Assembly: GCF_000272045.2 (NCBI RefSeq)
Contig: NZ_AJYZ02000042.1
Coordinates: 560,222 to 600,561 of the forward strand
Direction: 5' to 3'
Length of the DNA stretch: 40,340 nt
DNA from: Vibrio crassostreae 9ZC13
Lineage (GTDB): Bacteria; Pseudomonadota; Gammaproteobacteria; Enterobacterales; Vibrionaceae
Shown piece by piece: positions 35,171 to 40,340 of this stretch; position 1 is the stretch's first letter; every line of letters starts with the position of its first letter. A program made the translations under genes and the position numbers. The notes beneath the pieces were generated by a model. The model was not told the DNA's origin. It was given only the letters and a program-made list of their open reading frames with translations, and ran no database searches.

Positions 35171-35790
35171 TCCAGACATTAAAGGTAACCTTCGCCATAC
35201 TAGTGGGCATTCTAATGAGTGCCTGCTCGATGGTTTCTCAGCAGCCAAGTGGTGCGAGCGTGTCTATCGATCAAGACACCGATCTAGCACTACCACTGCC
35301 AGCTGAACTGGGATACTCATTAACAGCCAGTCAGTTGATTAGCGCTACGTGGGAAAATGATACACAGCAGCTTCCGGTTCAAGTCGAAGTCACACCAGGT
35401 AAAGTGGTTTTGGCGGGGTTCTCCTCTTGGGGTACTCGCATTCTATCGCTGCAATACCAGAATCAAGTAATTGATACGCAGGTTTTGTCTGGGCTTGGCG
35501 CAACTTTGCCACAACCTGAACAGGTGCTATTTAATTTAATGCTTACCTTATGGCCGGCTGAAGCATGGGCTCAGCCTTTACAAAGCATAGGTTGGCACCT
35601 AGTCGATACCGACAAAACAAGAACCGTATTTGATGAAAACCAACAGGCAATCATTCAAATTGATTACCAAACAGATCCTGGTACACACAAAACGGCAGGC
35701 GACATTGTTTTCAAACATTTGACCCTGGGCTACAACATCACCATACAAACGTTGAACTCAACGATTGTCGACAATCCAAGTAAGAGTTGA
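35167..35790 (+). CDS. apeN: DUF3261-type lipoprotein (ApeN)
   Basis: 207 residues. The signal MIQTLKVTFAILVGILMSAC ends in lipobox MSAC, Cys20. The rest is mainly beta strand (residues about 40-195), compatible with an outer-membrane lipoprotein that receives lipid from the LolA-like protein, in analogy to LolB. This role is inferred from position and fold. Confidence 0.85.
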   Translation: MIQTLKVTFAILVGILMSACSMVSQQPSGASVSIDQDTDLALPLPAELGYSLTASQLISATWENDTQQLPVQVEVTPGKVVLAGFSSWGTRILSLQYQNQVIDTQVLSGLGATLPQPEQVLFNLMLTLWPAEAWAQPLQSIGWHLVDTDKTRTVFDENQQAIIQIDYQTDPGTHKTAGDIVFKHLTLGYNITIQTLNSTIVDNPSKS

Positions 35791-35795
35791 ACACT

Positions 35796-36995
35796 ATGCC
35801 TATTTACATCCAAGACTGTGGTTTCCACTCAGCGCTAGGCTCAGAGATTGCCGATATTCATGGCTGTCTAAAAGACGAGCGTGAATCAAATATGGTCGAA
35901 GTGCACGATATGCTGAACGATGGTAAACACACTGTCGTTGGTCAGATCGCGGGTGAACTACCACCGATTCCTTCAGATCTTACGCAATACGCCACTCGCA
36001 ACAATCAACTGGCGCTGTCGGCTCTTCACCAAATTGAAGATTCTATCGAGCAAGCCAAATCTCAGTTTGGCGCAGATAGAATTGCTGTTGTTATTGGCAC
36101 CAGCACATCTGGGATCTCCGATGGTGAAGCAGTCTTCAAACAAAAATTGGCAAACGGCGAGTTTCCAGCAGATTACCATTACTCAAAACAAGAGCTTGGT
36201 GATACCTCAGAGTTCGTTAGCCAGTATTGCGCATTAACGGGGCCAAACTACGTCATATCTACGGCTTGCTCATCCAGTGGCCGCGTATTTCTGACCGCCC
36301 AGCGCTTATTAGATTCAGGTATGGCTGATGCCGTGTTAGTGGGTGGTGTGGATACATTGTGTAAGCTGACACTCAATGGTTTCCACGGTCTTGAAGCACT
36401 CTCAACAACACATTGTAAGCCATTTAGTGCAACCCGAGAAGGTATCAACATAGGAGAAGCAGCGGCATTTATGTTGCTCAGCAAAACAAAGTTAGCCGGT
36501 GTTAATGCAGCACAAGACACGTCAAACATTGCCTTATTGGGCTGTGGGGACAGCTCTGATGCACACCACATTTCAGCGCCACACCCTGAAGGCAATGGTG
36601 CTGAACAAGCAATGAAAAAAGCGTTACATTCTGCACAGTTAAACGCAGAAGACATTGGTTATATCAATGCACATGGTACAGCAACGCCACTCAATGACTC
36701 GATGGAAAGTAAAGCCATTCATCGTATTTTTGCAAACAAGGTTCCCGTCAGTTCTACCAAACCGCTGACCGGGCATACTCTAGGCGCAGCAAGTGCGATT
36801 GAGGCTGCAATTGCGTGGCATATTTTGAAATATGACTTACCGCTTCCCTTACAAAAATGTCAGGATAAAGCTGAAGATATTGAGATTGATTTGGTAAACT
36901 GTTCACAGAAACTTAAAGCAAAGAACATCTTAAGCAACTCGTTTGCTTTTGGTGGCAACAACATTAGCCTGATTTTTGGTGTAGTAAATGACTGA
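35796..36995 (+). CDS. apeO: 3-ketoacyl-ACP synthase (ApeO)
   Basis: 399 residues from the ATG at 35796 (MPIYIQDCGFHS); a TTG three codons earlier at 35787 is possible but less likely. The ketosynthase triad is complete: Cys158 in STACSSSG, His293 in AHGTATPLND and His327 in PLTGHTLGAA. It performs decarboxylative condensation with malonyl-ACP. By analogy with described APE systems, its partner is the cysteine-less ApeC. It overlaps apeP by eight bases. Confidence 0.92.
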   Translation: MPIYIQDCGFHSALGSEIADIHGCLKDERESNMVEVHDMLNDGKHTVVGQIAGELPPIPSDLTQYATRNNQLALSALHQIEDSIEQAKSQFGADRIAVVIGTSTSGISDGEAVFKQKLANGEFPADYHYSKQELGDTSEFVSQYCALTGPNYVISTACSSSGRVFLTAQRLLDSGMADAVLVGGVDTLCKLTLNGFHGLEALSTTHCKPFSATREGINIGEAAAFMLLSKTKLAGVNAAQDTSNIALLGCGDSSDAHHISAPHPEGNGAEQAMKKALHSAQLNAEDIGYINAHGTATPLNDSMESKAIHRIFANKVPVSSTKPLTGHTLGAASAIEAAIAWHILKYDLPLPLQKCQDKAEDIEIDLVNCSQKLKAKNILSNSFAFGGNNISLIFGVVND

Positions 36996-37452
36996 TATCC
37001 CTTCTGTAGACCAACTTCTCCCTCACGATGATCCGATGATATTAATCGATCGTGCTATCAGCGTAGAGGCGTTGTCGATCCACTGTCAGGTCGATATTGG
37101 TGACCATAATCTGTTCTTTGACGCCGAATCTCAAACGGTACCAGCATATGTTGGAATCGAGTTTATGGCGCAGTCTGTAGCGGCATGGTCTGGATATCAC
37201 GCACTTAAAAACGGCACCACGCCCCCAATCGGATTCTTACTCGGCTCTCGTCGCTATAAATCACTGTGTGATGAGTTTACTCAAGGTCAGACCCTTGATA
37301 TCTACGCCGAACAGATGATGGAAGACAGCGGTATGGCTGTGTTTACCGCAAGAGTCGAAGACCGAGGTGAGTTAGTGGCTCAATGCCAACTCAACGTCTA
37401 CGTGCCGACCGAACAAAAATTACAAGAAATGAAAACTAGGAGCCCATCATGA
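36988..37452 (+). CDS. apeP: Hotdog-fold dehydratase subunit (ApeP)
   Basis: 154 residues, single hotdog domain. QLLPHDDPMILID (9-21) opens the domain and VGIEFMAQSVAAW carries Glu58 at the FabZ/FabA acid position. The central GHFPxxP histidine motif is absent (HNLFFDAESQTVP instead). With ApeI it would make one complete dehydratase site. It overlaps apeO by eight and apeQ by four bases. Confidence 0.9.
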   Translation: MTDIPSVDQLLPHDDPMILIDRAISVEALSIHCQVDIGDHNLFFDAESQTVPAYVGIEFMAQSVAAWSGYHALKNGTTPPIGFLLGSRRYKSLCDEFTQGQTLDIYAEQMMEDSGMAVFTARVEDRGELVAQCQLNVYVPTEQKLQEMKTRSPS

Positions 37453-38174
37453 GCCGTCAGGTTTTAGTCACTGGTGCCAGTAAAGGTATTGGTAAAGCGA
37501 TCGCTATTCAACTCGCGAAAGACGGGTTTGAAATCGCCGTTCATTACATGGGTGACAAGCAAGGTGCTGAAGAGACGCTAAAGTCGATCACCGAACTGGG
37601 TGGCGCTGGACGTCTTATTCAATTTGATATCAGCAAACGAAGCGAGTGTCGCGAAAAGCTTGAGTCTGATATCGCTGAACATGGTGCTTACTATGGTGTA
37701 GTGAACAACGCGGGCATTACTCGTGACACTGCATTCCCCGCGATGACGGAAGAAGAGTGGGATGGTGTGATCCATACCAACCTAGATAGCTTCTACAACG
37801 TACTTCACCCTTGTGTAATGCCTATGGTTCAAAAGCGTAAAGGTGGCCGTATCGTCACTCTAGCGTCGGTATCCGGCATTATGGGTAACCGTGGTCAAAC
37901 TAACTATGCTGCAGCAAAAGCGGGGGTGATTGGCGCAACTAAGTCTCTTGCTCTAGAACTCGCAAAACGCAAGATCACGGTAAACTGTGTCGCTCCTGGC
38001 TTAATTGACACAGGTATGGTTGACGAGCACGTGAAAGATCATGCACTTCCTCAAGTACCACTGCGCCGTATGGGTGAGCCGGAAGAAGTAGCCGGCCTAG
38101 TCAGCTACCTAATGTCTGATATTGCAGGCTACGTAACTCGCCAAGTGATTTCAGTAAATGGAGGCTTAGTATGA
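37449..38174 (+). CDS. apeQ: 3-ketoacyl-ACP reductase, FabG type (ApeQ)
   Basis: 241 residues, short-chain dehydrogenase. NADP(H) loop TGASKGIG (8-15), NNAG (86-89), and catalytic Asn111, Ser140, Tyr153 and Lys157 in VSGIMGNRGQTNYAAAKAG are all present. It reduces the 3-keto group after each extension cycle; without an enoyl reductase in the cluster, double bonds remain and conjugate. Confidence 0.94.
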   Translation: MSRQVLVTGASKGIGKAIAIQLAKDGFEIAVHYMGDKQGAEETLKSITELGGAGRLIQFDISKRSECREKLESDIAEHGAYYGVVNNAGITRDTAFPAMTEEEWDGVIHTNLDSFYNVLHPCVMPMVQKRKGGRIVTLASVSGIMGNRGQTNYAAAKAGVIGATKSLALELAKRKITVNCVAPGLIDTGMVDEHVKDHALPQVPLRRMGEPEEVAGLVSYLMSDIAGYVTRQVISVNGGLV

Positions 38175-39394
38175 CCCGCCGCGTTGTTGTAACTGGAATG
38201 TCTGGTGTTACTGCTTTTGGTAACGACTGGCAACAGATAGAGCCTAAGCTAAAGGCCTGTGAAAATGCGACTCAATATATGCCAAGCTTCGAGCAATATG
38301 ATGGTCTCAACACAAAACTTGCCGCGCCTATTGATGACTTCCAACTGCCTAAACACTACAAGCGTAAGCAAGTGCGTGGCATGGGCCGTGTATCACGCCT
38401 AGCTACCGTTGCGACTGAGAATGCATTGGAGCAAGCCGGCTTAATTGGTCACGATGTATTGACCAATGGCGAAACTGGTATCGCTTACGGCTCTTCAACT
38501 GGCAGTACCGATGCGGTTGGTGCTTTCGGAGTAATGCTGAACGAGAAGTCGACACGAGCAATCACAGCAACCACTTACGTTCAAATGATGCCACACACAG
38601 CCGCGGTAAACGTAGGTCTGTTCTTTGGTCTGCGTGGCCGCGTGATTCCCACCAGCAGCGCCTGTACTTCAGGAAGCCAAGCCATTGGTTACGCCTATGA
38701 AGCGATCAAGCATGGTTACCAAACCGTAATGGTTGCCGGTGGTGGTGAAGAGTTATGCCCAACTGAGTCTGCCGTTTTCGATACCCTTTTCGCTACCAGT
38801 TTAAAAAACGACACACCCAAGAAATCCCCTAGCCCATACGACAGCGAGCGTGATGGCTTGGTTATCGGCGAAGGCGCTGGAACCCTGATCCTTGAAGAGT
38901 ACGAACATGCTGTTGCTCGTGGCGCAAAGATCTACGCAGAAATCATAGGTTTTGCGAGCAACTGTGATGCGGCTCATGTGACTCAACCTCAGATGGAAAC
39001 CATGCAAATCTGTATGGAGAAAGCATTGAGAGACGCACAACTTCCAGCTGAGAAGATTGGCTATGTTTCTGCGCACGGTACTGCGACTGAAAAAGGTGAT
39101 ATTGCAGAGAGTAACGCGACAGCGAATATCTTTGGTGAAGTACCAATCAGCTCTCTTAAGAGTTACTTTGGCCATACGCTTGGTGCATGTGGTGCAATTG
39201 AAGCGTGGCTCAGCCTAGAGATGATGCATAGCGGTTGGTTCAGCCCAACCCTAAACCTTAAGAATGTCGATGAACAGTGCGGCAAGCTCGATTACATCAC
39301 GGGCTCAGGTCGCGAATTGGATGTTGAATACTTGATGAGCAACAACTTTGCTTTTGGTGGAATCAACACCTCTATCATCTTCAAGAAAGTCTAA
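38171..39394 (+). CDS. apeR: 3-ketoacyl-ACP synthase (ApeR)
   Basis: 407 residues with the full ketosynthase triad: Cys165 in TSSACTSGSQ, His302 in SAHGTATEKGD and His335 in YFGHTLGACG. It is a second catalytic ketosynthase, distinct from ApeO, which may act on the first or early condensations. It overlaps apeQ by four bases and is the last gene of the cluster, with an IS starting 33 bases after its stop. Confidence 0.93.
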   Translation: MTRRVVVTGMSGVTAFGNDWQQIEPKLKACENATQYMPSFEQYDGLNTKLAAPIDDFQLPKHYKRKQVRGMGRVSRLATVATENALEQAGLIGHDVLTNGETGIAYGSSTGSTDAVGAFGVMLNEKSTRAITATTYVQMMPHTAAVNVGLFFGLRGRVIPTSSACTSGSQAIGYAYEAIKHGYQTVMVAGGGEELCPTESAVFDTLFATSLKNDTPKKSPSPYDSERDGLVIGEGAGTLILEEYEHAVARGAKIYAEIIGFASNCDAAHVTQPQMETMQICMEKALRDAQLPAEKIGYVSAHGTATEKGDIAESNATANIFGEVPISSLKSYFGHTLGACGAIEAWLSLEMMHSGWFSPTLNLKNVDEQCGKLDYITGSGRELDVEYLMSNNFAFGGINTSIIFKKV

Positions 39395-39427
39395 GCTTAG
39401 CTACATAAAACGCTAAGTAAATAAAAA

Positions 39428-39451
39428 GGTTCATCGCGCATTAGCGGGAAC
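39428..39451 (+). repeat. Probable left terminal inverted repeat of the ISL3 element
   Basis: The block starts GGTTCATCGCGCATTAGCGG and ends GAAC, 72 bases before the transposase ATG. A leading GG and a length of 20-odd bases suit the ISL3 family. There is no partner in view, so this call rests on position and composition. Confidence 0.5.
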
Positions 39452-39459
39452 TAAAAACA

Positions 39460-39521
39460 AAAACGGTAGTAAGTGACATGGTTTAGTCGCCAAACAAAAA
39501 TCATACACAAACTACCGTTTT
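39460..39521 (+). promoter_or_regulatory. Inverted repeat just before the transposase start codon
   Basis: AAAACGGTAGT (39460-39470) and ACTACCGTTTT (39511-39521) are perfect 11-bp inverted copies; the second ends one base before the ATG at 39523. In mRNA read through from outside, the stem would fold over the start region and hinder translation. A promoter-like TGACAT (39474-39479) with AAAAAT 16 bases on lies inside the loop, so mRNA started there would lack the left arm. The function is inferred. Confidence 0.55.
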
Positions 39522-39522
39522 C

Positions 39523-40340
39523 ATGCCGAATCATACTTTCCTATCTTCATTCTGGGAAGGCTTTCAAATAGTAAAGTCTCACCAGACAGCATCACTTATT
39601 ACCCTGACTCTTAAACCTAACTCTGAGGCTAAGTGCCTTTGTGGTCTCGAGGCCGAGGCTATTCATGAGTATCAATGGCGTCATGTAAAAGAGGCCATGT
39701 TGCTCGGTGTTCCTGTTGAACTTTCCGTTCAAACACGAAGAATCAAGTGTCGTGACTGCGGCATAAAAACAGAGTCTCTATCTTGGTTAGAGCCTTATGC
39801 TCGTATAACGAAGCGCTTAAAAAGTTATATAGAACAACTGCTGCCTCTTCTTCCCATTAAGCATATCTCCCAGTTAACAAGCGTACATTGGCACACCATT
39901 AAAGAGATAGATAAACGCCGACTTCGACAAGTTGTACCGTCAGTGAAATGGGAAGAGCTAAGGCAGCTCGTCATGGACGAGTTCGCTATCTTTAAAGGGC
40001 ATAGGTATGCCACGGTCATTGTTGACGCTAAGATTCATCAAGTCATTTGGATAGGGTTAGGCCGTAGCCGCAAGGACATACGACCGTTCTTCGAGCTGTT
40101 AGGCAAGCATGGCAATAATATCGAAGCGGTCGCGATGGACATGAATACGGCTTTTGACCTTGAAGTTCAAGCGCATTGCCCGAACGCAAAAATCGTTTAC
40201 GACTTATTCCATGTTGTCGCTAAGTTCGGTCGTGAGGTCATGGATAGAGTCAGAGTCGACCAAGCCAACAAGCTCAAGCAAGATAAAAAGCGAGGCAATG
40301 GGTCAAGCGCTCACGCTGGGTGTTGTTGAAAAATAGAGGC
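39523..40340 (+). pseudogene. ISL3-family transposase, frameshifted and cut by window end
   Basis: The first 257 residues read as an ISL3 transposase: zinc-finger-like cysteines (CLCGLEAEAIH, then CRDCGIKTESLSW), MDEFAIFKGHRYATVIVDAK with the first catalytic Asp, AVAMDMNTAFDLEVQAHCPN with the second, and VYDLFHVVAKFGREVMD. After an A5 run (40285-40289) the frame turns into unrelated residues and stops at 40329. A shift back by one base gives ARQWVKRSRWVLLKNRG to the window end, the sequence the family should have there. One A is probably lost from an A6 run; programmed -1 slippage at AAAAAG cannot be excluded. No ribosome site is visible. Confidence 0.85.

Larger units (their letters stand above)
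39428..40340 (+). mobile_element. ISL3-family insertion sequence, left part (runs off the window)
   Basis: An ISL3-type transposase frame starts at 39523 and runs to the window end. A G/C-rich block beginning GGTTCATCGCGC at 39428 and extending to about 39451 is the likely left terminal inverted repeat. The right end and the target duplication, normally eight bases in this family, lie outside the window, so the exact boundary is inferred. Confidence 0.8.

Noticed and set aside
36248..36655. 135-residue minus-strand open frame inside apeO
   Set aside because: Lies opposite the ketosynthase active-site region, where codon bias creates long antisense frames.
38801..39175. 124-residue minus-strand open frame inside apeR
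   Set aside because: Antisense shadow of a complete ketosynthase gene.
1..40340. CRISPR arrays, tRNA or rRNA genes, prophage genes
   Set aside because: No regularly spaced repeats, tRNA-like cloverleaf ends, rRNA stretches or phage structural genes were seen.

Overview
The window is chromosomal DNA of a gammaproteobacterium of the genus Vibrio, or a very close relative. The evidence is a polar-flagellum region laid out as in Vibrio: flagellins next to flgL, flgB to flgL with cheR and cheV, flgA-flgM-flgN, and the Vibrio outer-ring genes flgO, flgP and flgT. The second half fits a marine Vibrio carrying an aryl-polyene (APE) pigment cluster. The species cannot be fixed by reading alone.

Region 1 (1-20142) is flagellar. 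Reading down the minus strand from about 15.7 kb: cheV-cheR; flgBCDE; flgFGHIJ; flgKL; a sigma-54-type flagellin; and a sigma-28-type flagellin cut off by the window start. The operon boundaries can be read directly. There are four minus-strand sigma-54 promoters, before flgB, flgF, flgK and the flaA-like flagellin. Hairpin terminators follow cheR, flgE and flgJ, and a likely one lies well downstream of flaA. A sigma-28 promoter precedes the truncated flagellin. On the plus strand lie flgA and then flgM-flgN, with a sigma-28 promoter before flgM. A bidirectional terminator separates flgN from the converging flgO-flgP operon. flgT diverges from flgO and has its own near-consensus sigma-54 site.

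Region 2 (20143-20916) is a junction. It holds two strong terminators around a 168-residue gene of unknown function that may have an AP2-like fold.

Region 3 (20917-39394) is a complete APE-type biosynthetic cluster. Three minus-strand genes encode a lipoprotein, a methyltransferase and a flavin-dependent halogenase-like enzyme. They diverge from 17 tightly packed, often overlapping plus-strand genes: chain-length factor, acyltransferase, two acyl carrier proteins, membrane protein, acyl-activating ligase, dehydratase, glycosyltransferase-acyltransferase fusion, MIO-type aromatic amino acid ammonia-lyase, thioesterase, LolA-like carrier, MMPL exporter, lipoprotein, ketosynthase, dehydratase, ketoreductase and ketosynthase. 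The likely logic is this: the lyase makes an aryl-acrylate starter; the ligase loads it on a carrier protein; the dissociated KS/CLF, KR and DH enzymes build a conjugated polyene; ApeD and ApeJ attach it to a lipid; and LolA-like, MMPL and lipoprotein parts move it to the outer membrane. Methyltransferase and flavoenzyme would decorate the aryl head.

Region 4 (39428-40340) is the left end of an ISL3-family insertion sequence 33 bp after the last APE gene. Its transposase frame breaks at an A-run near 40289 and the element runs off the window. No tRNA, rRNA or CRISPR array was seen. The most interesting points are the halogenase motif in the flavoenzyme, the ammonia-lyase with an unusual selectivity pair, and the apparently split dehydratase active site.
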